Shown here piece by piece: positions 33,968-42,656 of a stretch of 64,000 nt of DNA (position 1 is the first letter of the stretch; each line of letters begins with the position of its first letter). The notes beneath the pieces were generated by a model, which was not told where the DNA came from, searched no databases, and saw only the letters and a list, made by a program, of their open reading frames with translations. Source of the stretch: Alloalcanivorax venustensis ISO4 (GTDB lineage: Bacteria; Pseudomonadota; Gammaproteobacteria; Pseudomonadales; Alcanivoracaceae); assembly GCF_015356855.1 (NCBI RefSeq), contig NZ_ARXR01000001.1, positions 186,001 to 250,000 of the forward strand, in the 5' to 3' direction. Made by a program: the position numbers and the translations under genes.

Positions 33968-34576
33968 ATGAGACGAACAAAAGAAGACGCGGAAAAAACC
34001 CGCCGCAAAATCGTCGAAGTGGCCCTGCAGCTTTTCAGCAGCAACGGCTACACCAACACCACGCTGGCCAAGATCGCCACCGAGGCGGGCTTCAGCCGCG
34101 GACCGATTTACTGGCACTTCAACAACAAGGATGAATTGTTCGAGGAAGTGCTTTCGTTTTCGCAGCAGCCGCTGGCCGACCTGATCAACCAGGCACGCGG
34201 TGAGCTGGCACATCCGTTAAACGCCATCCATGAATTCGCGGAACAATGGCTGCGCCTGTTGGTGGATAACCGCTGGCACCGTCAGTCGTTTGAAATACTG
34301 CTCAATAAAACCGAGCTCACCTCGACCATGGAGCGCACCCTCAAACGGGAGCGCAAACTCACCCGGGACGTGGTCTCGGTACTCACCAACCTGGTCACGC
34401 AGGCCCAGCAACAGCAGCTCATCAGTGATCGCCACGGCGCCGACGAGCTGGGATTGCTGTGCTACACCTATCTGATGGGCATCACCCAGACCTGGTTGTT
34501 CTCCCCGCGCCTGTTCAAGTTGGAACAGGAAATTCCCTTCTTCCTCGACCGTCTCGACCGCCTGCTACAGGATTGA
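33968..34576 (+). CDS. TetR/AcrR-family regulator
   Basis: A 202-residue protein. The classical AcrR-type start RRTKEDAEKTRRKIVEVALQ is followed by the HTH TTLAKIATEAGFSRGPIYWHF. The C-terminal half is helical and matches the size of efflux regulators. ATG was chosen because RRTKEDA is the family start; no good ribosome-binding site precedes it, only a hairpin. It follows the nitrogen-compound cluster and may regulate it or an unlinked efflux pump. Its 3' end overlaps the PHP lipoprotein gene by 12 bases. Confidence 0.87.
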   Translation: MRRTKEDAEKTRRKIVEVALQLFSSNGYTNTTLAKIATEAGFSRGPIYWHFNNKDELFEEVLSFSQQPLADLINQARGELAHPLNAIHEFAEQWLRLLVDNRWHRQSFEILLNKTELTSTMERTLKRERKLTRDVVSVLTNLVTQAQQQQLISDRHGADELGLLCYTYLMGITQTWLFSPRLFKLEQEIPFFLDRLDRLLQD

Positions 34577-37330
34577 TCCGGCGCCGCCACCGTCGGCTTC
34601 GCAGAGCGGCAACGGGGACGCCCCGGGCAACACCCACACCGGGCTGGAGAACGCCACCGGGCGGCCCGTGTCCGGATCCAGAATGCGGAGGAAATAATAC
34701 CGCTCCTGGTCGCCGACGGTGAGGGTCGCGGTCCAGCTCGCGCCGGTGCCGGTGGCGACCACCCGGTTGCCGTTGGTGACCAGCTCCATGCGCCCGGTGA
34801 AATCCGCGCCGGCGCGGCTCAGCGATGCCCGCAACGGCAGTTGCTGTCCCTCCGGGCGGCGCAGACGGCTGCCCATGGGCTTGTCGTCCACGCGCACCGT
34901 CATGCGCAGGTCGTTGTAGCCCTGGGCCACCGCGTAGAAGCGACGCGCGGACAACGCTTCCTTTAAGTCCGCCGCGTCGCGGGACCGGGCGATCAACACC
35001 GTCTTCGGCAGATCCGGATCGCCCCATTCCTCATCGTGATGGTCCTCCGAGCCCACCGCGCCCAGATGCCAGCCTTTATCCAGCGCGTAGGCCAGCCAGC
35101 TGCCGCCGGGGCCGCCGGAGTCGTACTCCGAGCCTTTGCCGAACACCTCCAGGCCCACCGCGCGGCGGTCGGCGGCGGGCACGTAGCGGAAATCGTTGAA
35201 GGTGTAGGCGGGATCGCCGCCGATCGGCTCGACGATCTGTTCCAGCGCGTCCTCGCGCCCCGGGTGGTTGAACACCAGCAGGCTGTCGCCGCCGCCACCG
35301 AACGCGGCGGGATAACTGAACCATTGCCAGAACAGGCCCATGGACACCGCGTACCCGGGGCCGGTTTTGGCGTTGATCACGTTGTCGCCGAACAACAGAT
35401 TGATGTGCCCGAAGCGGTCCGAGGTCCACTCAAAACCCCGGATGGCGGTGAAGCCGTCGTCGCTGGCGGCGAGCGCCTGTTCCTCGGTGGCGGACCACTT
35501 GCGGAACGAATCGAAGGGGGCATCGTCATCGGCGATCAGACATTCGAAGAAGCGTTCGGAAAAACAATCGCCGTTAACGGAAAGCGGCAGGCGGGTGTTG
35601 TCCGAGTGGTCGGTGACGGCGGTGAAATCCAGGCCCAGCGCCCGGGTGCGCTCGAACACCTCCGCCGGCCGCGAGCTGATGGCGCCGTCCGAATAGCCGG
35701 TGTGTTCGTGAATGGCGCCGATGTAATGCTCGAAAGTGCGCGCGTCGAAGGCCGGCGTGCACTGGTCGGCGGGCGCCGCCTGGGGCAGGGTTTCCAGCAC
35801 GTAGAGCGGGTCGGTGAGCTTGCCCAGAATCGCCTCGCAGCCGCCGCCGGCGGGATCGCGCAGGCACCCCGCCACGCCGTCATCCAGGCTCGCCAGCGCC
35901 GAGAACGGACAGGCCGGATCGCGCGGATCATCCAGGCAGGCGCCGATCCCGTCCGGGTCCAGCAATCCGCCCAGCACCGCCAGCGGGCAGCCGGCCTGCA
36001 GCGGGCTGAGCAGGCACTGGAACACACCCGGCGAGGCCTCCGCCCGGGGCGTCGCCTGCAGGGTCACCGTGCGACTGGTCTCGCGGTCGCCGTCGGACAC
36101 CGTCACCTCGAAGCCGAACACGGTGGCCTCGTCCAGCAGCGGCAGGGTGACCCGGGCGTCGCCGGTGTCGGCGTTGTCGATCGCCAGCGCCGGGGCGCCG
36201 TCATCCCGTTGCGTCCAGCGGTATTGCAACGGGTGGTTGTCCGGGTCCGAGGCGACCGCCAGCAGCCGTGCGGTTTCGCCGCCGCTGGCGACGCCCGGGT
36301 CGGCGTAGGCGTCATCGATACGCGGGGCCGCGTTGGCCGGTGCCGGAAGAATAGTGACGGTGACGCGGTCGCTGGCGCGCCCGCCCTGATCGTCCACGGC
36401 GGTCAGCGACAGCTCGACGTCCGTGGCCTCGGCCACCGGCGGCGCGGTAAACGCCACCTGCAGCCGGTCGTCGCCCTCCAGGGTCAGGGCGGGGCCGCCC
36501 GGCGTCACCCGCCACAGCACGCTGACCACGGCGCCGTCGTCACTGGCGGTGCCGTCCAGCACCACCCGCTCGCCGGCGGTGACGGTGCGGTCGTCGCCGG
36601 CATCCACCGTCGGCAGGGGGTTGTTGAAGGTATCCACCACGGTGACGGTGACCGTATCGCGGCCCACGGCGCCACTGGAATCCTCGGCTTCCAGTTCGAA
36701 GGTCAGCGCGGTGTCGGCGTCCACCTGCGGCGCGACGATAGTCAACAGGTTCTGGTCCCTGGCGCCGTCGATGACCGCTTCGGGCCCGTCGGTCTGCCGC
36801 CAGCCCAGGCGCCGCAGGGAGCGGCCCGGGGACACCGTGGCGCCACCGTTGAGCTGCAGGGCCTCACCCTCATCGACGCGCTGGTCCCGGCCGGCGTCCA
36901 CGCGGGGCGCATCGCCGCCGGCGGCCTCGATGGTCACCGTGCTCACCCCCTCCGCGGAGGCGCCGCCGTCGTCGGTGACCCGCACCCGAACCCGGGCTTC
37001 GCCGTCCACCGCCGAAGTCGGCACACGCACCGTCAGGCGGCGTGGCTGCTCCTCGACCACGGTCAGGGCCCCGTCCACGGTCCAGGTCACCGACTCGATC
37101 CGGCCGTCATCGTCCTCGGCGGTGAGCCGGAAGGTGCCCTCGGTGCCGGCGATCAGCCGGGCCGGACCTTCCAGTATCGCCTGGGGCGCCCGGTTGGAGG
37201 GCTCGGGCGACGCCGGGTCACTGTCCGAGCCACCCCCACCCCCACCACAGGCCGCCAGCAACGCGGTGATCAAGAACACCGGCACCATGCAAAACCGGCG
37301 TGCCCGCCCTGAATCCTGCCAACCGCTCAT
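34565..37330 (-). CDS. PKD-repeat lipoprotein with C-terminal PHP (CehA/McbA-type) phosphoesterase domain
   Basis: A 921-residue protein. The lipoprotein signal (lipobox ALLAAC, Cys near 28) is followed by a poly-Gly/Ser/Asp linker. About four PKD/cadherin-like beta-sandwich repeats follow (about 45-430; VDAGRDQRVDEGEALQLNG, VDAGDDRTVTAGERVVLDG). A Cys-rich Asp/Pro connector (about 440-520) leads to a PHP-type metallophosphoesterase domain with AIHEHTGYSDG (about 541), AVTDHSDN, FNHPGRED and GSEDHHDEEWG. The metal ligands look intact. It is probably a surface or periplasmic hydrolase. The substrate is unknown, and no partner gene was seen. Confidence 0.82.
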   Translation of the reverse strand: MSGWQDSGRARRFCMVPVFLITALLAACGGGGGGSDSDPASPEPSNRAPQAILEGPARLIAGTEGTFRLTAEDDDGRIESVTWTVDGALTVVEEQPRRLTVRVPTSAVDGEARVRVRVTDDGGASAEGVSTVTIEAAGGDAPRVDAGRDQRVDEGEALQLNGGATVSPGRSLRRLGWRQTDGPEAVIDGARDQNLLTIVAPQVDADTALTFELEAEDSSGAVGRDTVTVTVVDTFNNPLPTVDAGDDRTVTAGERVVLDGTASDDGAVVSVLWRVTPGGPALTLEGDDRLQVAFTAPPVAEATDVELSLTAVDDQGGRASDRVTVTILPAPANAAPRIDDAYADPGVASGGETARLLAVASDPDNHPLQYRWTQRDDGAPALAIDNADTGDARVTLPLLDEATVFGFEVTVSDGDRETSRTVTLQATPRAEASPGVFQCLLSPLQAGCPLAVLGGLLDPDGIGACLDDPRDPACPFSALASLDDGVAGCLRDPAGGGCEAILGKLTDPLYVLETLPQAAPADQCTPAFDARTFEHYIGAIHEHTGYSDGAISSRPAEVFERTRALGLDFTAVTDHSDNTRLPLSVNGDCFSERFFECLIADDDAPFDSFRKWSATEEQALAASDDGFTAIRGFEWTSDRFGHINLLFGDNVINAKTGPGYAVSMGLFWQWFSYPAAFGGGGDSLLVFNHPGREDALEQIVEPIGGDPAYTFNDFRYVPAADRRAVGLEVFGKGSEYDSGGPGGSWLAYALDKGWHLGAVGSEDHHDEEWGDPDLPKTVLIARSRDAADLKEALSARRFYAVAQGYNDLRMTVRVDDKPMGSRLRRPEGQQLPLRASLSRAGADFTGRMELVTNGNRVVATGTGASWTATLTVGDQERYYFLRILDPDTGRPVAFSSPVWVLPGASPLPLCEADGGGAGSIL

Positions 37331-37524
37331 AAGGAACCCCCGTACCAGAACAAGGCGCGAGTATTCCTTTACGGGATGACCGGGCCATGACGGCGCGGAC
37401 GGGAAAGGCTACAGACAGACACAAAGCGCCACTTCAGCAGCGAACGTCGCCTATCGGGTGGCTAACGGGCGGCAAAGCGGCGTACAAAAAGACGCGCGGC
37501 GGCGGCCGGGACCCGGCCCGGCGT

Positions 37525-39090
37525 TCAGGCGACGCCGGCCTCGGCGGGCCCGGCCGCGCCGCGGCGGACGCCGCTCACCCAGAGCGGATGCGGCCCGGCC
37601 TGTCGCAGACGGCGCACCCGCAGGCGGTCGACCAGGAACAGGCTGGCGGCGATCGCCAGCAGCGAGCCGTTGACCAGCAGGCGGTCCGGATCCAGCCAGG
37701 AAGCGAACCCTTCGATGGCACCCTGCAGCACCGGCACCAGCACATAGAGCACGGCACACAGGGGCAGCCAGACCCGCGCCGTGGTCAGTGGCGGGAAACG
37801 GAACGCGCTCAGCACCGCCACCAGCAAGGTGGCGACGAAGGCGGCCTTTTCCGCCACCGCGGTGGTGCCGGGCCAGGGCGAATACATCGCCAGCTTATTG
37901 GCCATGAAGGACGCCGCGATACCGGCCATCACACCGAAGGTCACCCCCAGGGTGAGGCGCAACATGATCGCCGCCGCCCGGCTCGGGCCCTGGCGGTCGG
38001 TGCGCCGCTCGCTCCACATGATGTTGCCGGAGACGAACAGCAGGCAGCCCAGCAGGCCCAACACGAAATACAGCAGGCGCACGAACAAGCCGCCATAGTC
38101 ACCGAAGTGCAGCGAATAGACCGGCGACAGCAGGAAATGATTGAACGGCCGCGCGCCGGGCGCGGACACCGTCAGCAGCTCGGCGTTGTCGGCGCGCATC
38201 ACCACATGGGCGTGGTGGGCCACATTGCCCGGCACCGAGCCGCCCACGTCGACCACGCCGTTTTCATCGCCGTACTGCTGCAACTCGATCCAGCCCACTT
38301 CCATGTCCGGAAGCTGCTCGCGGGCGGTGGCCAGATACTGGTCCACCGGCGCCATGGCGGCGGCGTTACCGCTCGCTTCCGGGGTCGGCCAGGCCTCCAT
38401 GGCCTCGGTGGCGGCACCCTGGAACTGGGGCCCGAACACCAGGGCGCCCAGTGTCAGCGTGAGCAAGGCGAAACAGCCCATGGCGGCGCCGGTGACCGCG
38501 AAGATCAGATGGAACGGGAAGCTGATCACCCCCACCAGGTTATGCAGGTTTTTCCAATAGCGGCGCAGATTGCCCTGGTGCTTGAGCGCGAAGAATTCCT
38601 TTTTCATTTTCGGCCAGTGGATCACCAGGCCACCGATCAGCGCGGCGCCGTACAGCACCGAAATCACGCCCATCAGGTACAGCCCCACCGTCGGGATGCC
38701 GAGCTGGAAATGCAGCTCGTTGATGAACCCGGCCAGCTCCGAATGCGGCCGCTCGACGGCCTCCCCGGCATCGTTGAAGTCGCTGGCGTGCTCGGTGTGC
38801 CAGACCGCCTCGCCGTCCACCCTTTCCTGCCAGATGGCGGCGGGCTCGTCGCCGGGGATCAGGAACAGCCAGTTGCCGGCCTCCGGGTTTCTGGCGATCA
38901 CCGTGTCCAGCAGGGCCTGCATGTTGGCGTCGCCGGCTTCGGCGGTCTCCCAGGGCTCCTGCCAGTGATGCAGCTCATGGTGGAACATGTTGACCGCGCC
39001 GGCGAAGAACGCCACGAACAAGGCCAACCCGGAAACAATACCCACCCAGGCATGCAGATCGATCTGCCGTTTCATGGTGTCGACGCGCAT
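37525..39090 (-). CDS. PepSY-associated transmembrane protein (siderophore/iron reductase-like)
   Basis: A 521-residue inner-membrane protein with about five or more helices. It starts MKRQIDLHAWVGIVSGLALFV, with a His-containing first helix followed by FHHELHHW, and includes periplasmic PepSY-like segments. Conserved helix residues are in RYWKNLHNLVGVISFPFHLIFA. It resembles PepSY-TM proteins next to TonB-dependent siderophore receptors that reduce ferric chelates. It overlaps the upstream DUF3649-like gene (TGATG) and lies in a Fur-boxed operon. Haem or flavin binding is not proven. Confidence 0.82.
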   Translation of the reverse strand: MRVDTMKRQIDLHAWVGIVSGLALFVAFFAGAVNMFHHELHHWQEPWETAEAGDANMQALLDTVIARNPEAGNWLFLIPGDEPAAIWQERVDGEAVWHTEHASDFNDAGEAVERPHSELAGFINELHFQLGIPTVGLYLMGVISVLYGAALIGGLVIHWPKMKKEFFALKHQGNLRRYWKNLHNLVGVISFPFHLIFAVTGAAMGCFALLTLTLGALVFGPQFQGAATEAMEAWPTPEASGNAAAMAPVDQYLATAREQLPDMEVGWIELQQYGDENGVVDVGGSVPGNVAHHAHVVMRADNAELLTVSAPGARPFNHFLLSPVYSLHFGDYGGLFVRLLYFVLGLLGCLLFVSGNIMWSERRTDRQGPSRAAAIMLRLTLGVTFGVMAGIAASFMANKLAMYSPWPGTTAVAEKAAFVATLLVAVLSAFRFPPLTTARVWLPLCAVLYVLVPVLQGAIEGFASWLDPDRLLVNGSLLAIAASLFLVDRLRVRRLRQAGPHPLWVSGVRRGAAGPAEAGVA

Positions 39091-39344
39091 CAGGCACCCC
39101 CGTAAAGCGTGGTGGTTTGCAGCAACAGCCAGGCCAGGCCGTTGGCCGCCAGCAGTACCACGCCGGCACGCCAATGGCTGGACGCAACCCCGGCGAGCAC
39201 GATCAAAGCGGCCCAGAACACCAGGCACAGCAACATCATCAGTACCAGCCAGTCGTGCCAGTCCACCGGCATCGCCGCCGCCAGCAGGCCGCACAACATG
39301 GCCGCCAGCGGCAAGCCCAGCACACCCCCCAGAAGCGCCCTCAT
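39090..39344 (-). CDS. DUF3649-like small membrane protein (iron-uptake associated)
   Basis: An 84-residue protein with three predicted membrane helices (LLGGVLGLPLAAMLCGLL, WLVLMMLLCLVFWAALIVLAG, AGVVLLAANGLAWLLL). Position and size match the small DUF3649 proteins found between DUF3325 and PepSY-TM genes in iron-uptake operons. It is coupled by overlap to both neighbours. Function not established. Confidence 0.65.
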   Translation of the reverse strand: MRALLGGVLGLPLAAMLCGLLAAAMPVDWHDWLVLMMLLCLVFWAALIVLAGVASSHWRAGVVLLAANGLAWLLLQTTTLYGGA

Positions 39345-39625
39345 GCCCTCTCTCCGGAGGCGCCGGGGCGCCGGTAGCTGTCGACCAGATGGCCCACCAG
39401 CATGGGCAGCGAGATGGCGCCCAGGGCGAACACCCAGCAGGCGGTGAACAACCCCACGCCCGGCCCCAAACGCCAGCCCCAACCGGCGAAACTCCCCACC
39501 ACCAGAATCACGCCGGCAAGGCGGGCGGCGGCCGGCAACGGTTGGGCCAGGGCCCGCTGTTGGCGGTCGGAGAGATACAGTAAGGCGGTGCCGGCCAGCA
39601 GCACGGCGGCGAGAAGGAACAGCAT
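39341..39625 (-). CDS. DUF3325-like membrane protein
   Basis: A 94-residue protein with three membrane helices. It has a short basic/polar loop (YLSDRQQRALAQPLPAAAR) and a C-terminal YRRPG. This matches DUF3325 proteins in size and order. It is the first gene of the operon, with a Fur-type box 21 bases before its ATG. Function not established; the operon suggests a role in iron or siderophore handling. Confidence 0.65.
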   Translation of the reverse strand: MLFLLAAVLLAGTALLYLSDRQQRALAQPLPAAARLAGVILVVGSFAGWGWRLGPGVGLFTACWVFALGAISLPMLVGHLVDSYRRPGASGERA

Positions 39626-39645
39626 AGATAACTCAAAGTGATCCT

Positions 39646-39664
39646 GATAACGATTCGCATTTAT
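39646..39664. promoter_or_regulatory. Fur box
   Basis: GATAACGATTCGCATTTAT matches 12 of 19 bases of GATAATGATAATCATTATC, with the GATAA, GAT and CATT blocks in register. It lies directly upstream of the DUF3325/DUF3649/PepSY operon, so repression by Fur-Fe is expected. Confidence 0.62.
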
Positions 39665-39714
39665 ACTCTTGAGGCGGCAAGGGGTCAATGCGCCATCGTC
39701 TTATCGCAGGGGTG

Positions 39715-40284
39715 TCACAAAGAGTTCATGGCATCCTGGGCGGCGGTGATGCGCTCCGCGCTGAGCGTGCGCCAGTCCAGGTGGTCCCGGTCCGGCACCC
39801 AGACATCGGTGAAGCGGGCGGCGTCGGCCACCGCCATTTCCGCGCTCAATAGCGGTACCTCGTGGAGGTGCCCATGCAGCCCACCGGTCCGGGACACCAC
39901 ATCCAGCCAGCCGGCGGGCCGCTGATGCAGGCGCACCCCGGGCAGCGGGCAGCGCTCCACCGGCTCACTGACCGCGCAGTCCAGCACCGCGTCCCGCTCG
40001 TGGCTGATGCCCTGGCGCCAGAGCGCGGAGCCGCCCACCACCACCAGGGAGGGGAAGGCGCGCCGCAGCGCCAGACACAGGTCCGCCTCGGCAGGTGTCT
40101 CACCGCTGCCCAGCCGGATGAACACCGGGCGCGGCGGCGCCACCTGACGCACCTGACCACTTTCCAGCCAGCGCAGGGCCAGCGCCATGGCGGCCTGCTC
40201 GTCGCCGGGCAGCTGCTGCTTCAGGTCGGCCAGGGTGAACACCACCGGCAGGCGGGTATCAGGGTCGTGGGATGACGCGTTCAT
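39715..40284 (-). CDS. Unknown protein with AbiEi-like winged-helix N-terminus
   Basis: A 189-residue cytoplasmic protein. The N-terminal region (TLADLKQQLPGDEQAAMALALRWLESGQVRQV) has the pattern of a winged helix. The centre (LVVVGGSALWRQGISHERD) weakly recalls AbiEi antitoxins. No AbiEii toxin gene is next to it. The upstream gene overlaps it by four bases. Assignment is tentative. Confidence 0.55.
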   Translation of the reverse strand: MNASSHDPDTRLPVVFTLADLKQQLPGDEQAAMALALRWLESGQVRQVAPPRPVFIRLGSGETPAEADLCLALRRAFPSLVVVGGSALWRQGISHERDAVLDCAVSEPVERCPLPGVRLHQRPAGWLDVVSRTGGLHGHLHEVPLLSAEMAVADAARFTDVWVPDRDHLDWRTLSAERITAAQDAMNSL

Positions 40285-40889
40285 GAATCCACCACGCAGG
40301 GCTCGCCGCGATCCAGACCCAGCCAGCCGCGCACCCGCAGCACCCGGGCCAGCGCCCAGCAGATCACCGCCACCCGGCCGGCGTTTTCGGCCAGGCAGCG
40401 GCGGTGTTCGGCGAGCCTGCGCACGGCGTCTTCCAGCCGCTGCTGGCAGGCCGCGCGGCGCGGGTCCGGTCGGCTCTGCTGGGCCAGCTGCAGGGTCAGC
40501 AGGCGGCCCTGGAAGTCCTCCATCTGCGCCACATAGGCCCGGTCCACCACGCTGAAGCTGCTCAGGCGCTGAATGCCGGCGCGACGGTGGCGCCGCCGGC
40601 CGGCCTGCTCCCGCCGGTCACGGCCGAATACGCCACTGAGCCGATGGAGCGCGCGCCACCACCAGGGCCGGCGATCCGCCACTGACAGGTACCAGGTCCA
40701 GGCCTGCAACCGGACGATATCGTGGCGCAGTTCGCGGACCCGCTGATGGCGGCGGCCACGGGCACGGGGGCCGGCCCCGGAACGATAGACGGAGTAGTAC
40801 TCGGAAAGGGCCCGGGCGCGGCCGTGAAGCGCCTCGATGGCGAGCCGCAGCGGCGATTCGGACACCGCTTTTTGTCCCTCGGAAGCCAT
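40281..40889 (-). CDS. Hypothetical protein, Arg-rich, 202 residues
   Basis: A basic, helix-rich protein (many RR, WW and Leu clusters such as HDIVRLQAWTWYLSVADRR). No family motif was recognised. The start ATG has AGGAGTG upstream. It overlaps the AbiEi-like gene by ATGA, so the two form an operon, possibly a regulatory or toxin-antitoxin-like pair; this is speculation. Confidence 0.6.
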   Translation of the reverse strand: MASEGQKAVSESPLRLAIEALHGRARALSEYYSVYRSGAGPRARGRRHQRVRELRHDIVRLQAWTWYLSVADRRPWWWRALHRLSGVFGRDRREQAGRRRHRRAGIQRLSSFSVVDRAYVAQMEDFQGRLLTLQLAQQSRPDPRRAACQQRLEDAVRRLAEHRRCLAENAGRVAVICWALARVLRVRGWLGLDRGEPCVVDS

Positions 40890-41081
40890 CGGATCACTCC
40901 TGGTTAGCGGGCCGGGCGGCCCGCAATGTTCGCCCCTGATCACGGGTGGCAAAGGGCCACCCAATACGCATTCACTCTAGCCAGCCGGGGTGAAGCACCA
41001 AAGACACAATGCGTCCCGTTTGGGTGAACGGATGTAGCCGAATGTATCTTTTCGGCCCGGGCGTCGCCGGCGTCCGGGCAT

Positions 41082-41114
41082 AAAAAAACCGCCGGAGTAG
41101 CCGGCGGTTTTTTT
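41082..41114. terminator. Bidirectional terminator
   Basis: AACCGCCGG and CCGGCGGTT form a nine-bp stem with loop AGTAG, flanked by seven A and seven T residues. It lies 18 bases past the small lipoprotein gene stop on the minus strand. Confidence 0.92.
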
Positions 41115-41132
41115 GTCGCTAACGAAGCTGTA

Positions 41133-41372
41133 TTAGCTGTCGTCACCGTCCATGGCTTCGCCCATTTCGCTACCGGCTTCCTTGGTTTCATCCCAAGCTT
41201 CGCCCATCTCTTCACCGGCCTCTTCCATGGGGCCCTGATCTTCGGTGACGTCCTCAACGGCCTCGTCGACGTTTTCGCCAGCTTTTTCCATCGGGCCTTG
41301 CTGATCGCAACCGGCCAGACCCAGCAGGCCACCAAACACTACTACTAACAGTCCTTTACTGAACGTACGCAT
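41133..41372 (-). CDS. Small acidic lipoprotein with tandem repeat
   Basis: A 79-residue protein with lipobox GLAGC near residue 21. The mature part is strongly acidic (Glu/Asp/Met-rich) and holds two imperfect repeats, GPMEKAGENVDEA and GPMEEAGEEMGEA, then AGSEMGEAMDGDDS. It probably forms an amphipathic helix at the outer membrane. It is a little like entericidin-type proteins in size only. GAGGAGTG precedes the ATG. Function unknown. Confidence 0.7.
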   Translation of the reverse strand: MRTFSKGLLVVVFGGLLGLAGCDQQGPMEKAGENVDEAVEDVTEDQGPMEEAGEEMGEAWDETKEAGSEMGEAMDGDDS

Positions 41373-41558
41373 AGTCACTCCTCGACGTGTCGTGATCGTT
41401 GAGGAGCAATCTATCGTTCCGCTTCGCCAGTGAACAGGGGCCACCCCTTTGATTTTCCTCTATTTTACGTTCCGACAAACCGGCGCTGCGCGGCTCCGGG
41501 CGGCGTTGGGACGCCGCACCAACCCTGCTATGATCGATAAGCGCATGAGGAGCCGGGG

Positions 41559-42656
41559 ATGAAAAGACTGAGCCAACAACTGGGCGGGCTCGCCCAGCTA
41601 CTAACAACAATGGGCGGAGAAGTCACACAGGTGGTGCAGGATATGCACGGCACCATCGCCAACCCGTTCAAGATCCGGGGCGAAGGCTATACCGCCGCGC
41701 CCATCGTCTACGACCTGATCCGTTACGGGTTTCGCCAGGCCGGCAATCTCGCCGGGTTCGCCAATCTGGCCGCCGATCCGGACCAGGAGCTGCGCGACAA
41801 CCTGGACCTGCGCAGCGTGGTCAACGGCGTGTTCGGGCAATTGCTGCACACCCAGGACAGCGACTACGCGCTGCCGATGACCATGCTGCCCCAGGCGCCG
41901 TCCCTGGAACGGGACACCCTGATTCTGTTCGTGCACGGGCTATGCCTGAACGAAGGCTGCTGGAACAACCCGGCCGCCCGCGCCTTCAGCGACTGGGCCG
42001 GCCCGAAACTGGATGCCCAGACCCGCACGCTGCGCTACAACACCGGCCTGCATATTTCCGAGAACGGCCGTGCACTGGCCGATCTGCTGGCCGGCATCGC
42101 GCTGCCCTCCCGCGTCATTCTGATCGGCCACAGCATGGGCGGCCTGGTGTCGCGCAGCGCCCTGCATCAGGGCCGCGAACGGGGCGACGCCTGGGTCGAC
42201 CGCATCAGCCATCTGGCGTGCCTCGGGGCGCCCCACCAGGGGGCGGTGCTTGAACGGGTCGGCAACCAGGCCAACCGGCTGCTGGGCGTCACCCCCTACT
42301 CCCGGCCCCTGATGCGGTTGGGCAATCTGCGCTCCGACGGCATCCGCGACCTGCGCTTCGGCTACGTGCTGGAAAAGCAATGGCGGGACCGGCCACTGGA
42401 TGAAGCCCGGCCCAGCGGCAAGGTGCCGCTGGACCCGCACGTGAAACAACTGTTCCTGGCCGGCTCGCTCAGTGACGAGGGCGCCGACAACCCGCTGGGC
42501 GACTGGCTGGTGCGGGTGGACAGCGCCCTGGCCGAACGGCTCTACCCCGACGCCGACAACCTCACCCGGCGGCTGTTCCATCGCATGGGCCATATGGCGA
42601 TGCTCGAGGACCCGCGCACCTACGACAGCCTGCGGGAGTGGCTGACCGCCCCATGA
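41559..42656 (+). CDS. Lipase/esterase-like alpha/beta hydrolase
   Basis: A 365-residue protein with no clear signal peptide. After about 120 residues comes ILFVHGLCLNEGCW, then the nucleophile elbow GHSMGGLVSRS with the catalytic Ser. LACLGAPHQGAVLE recalls PGAP1/lipase-class folds. The catalytic His is possibly in HRMGHMAMLEDP. It is likely a cytoplasmic lipase or acyl hydrolase. The downstream methyltransferase gene overlaps it by ATGA, so the two are translationally coupled. Confidence 0.8.
   Translation: MKRLSQQLGGLAQLLTTMGGEVTQVVQDMHGTIANPFKIRGEGYTAAPIVYDLIRYGFRQAGNLAGFANLAADPDQELRDNLDLRSVVNGVFGQLLHTQDSDYALPMTMLPQAPSLERDTLILFVHGLCLNEGCWNNPAARAFSDWAGPKLDAQTRTLRYNTGLHISENGRALADLLAGIALPSRVILIGHSMGGLVSRSALHQGRERGDAWVDRISHLACLGAPHQGAVLERVGNQANRLLGVTPYSRPLMRLGNLRSDGIRDLRFGYVLEKQWRDRPLDEARPSGKVPLDPHVKQLFLAGSLSDEGADNPLGDWLVRVDSALAERLYPDADNLTRRLFHRMGHMAMLEDPRTYDSLREWLTAP

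Noticed and set aside
35036-37312. A 758-codon open frame antisense to the PKD/PHP lipoprotein gene
   Set aside because: Same GC shadow effect; low-complexity Arg/Gly/His peptide and no ribosome-binding site.
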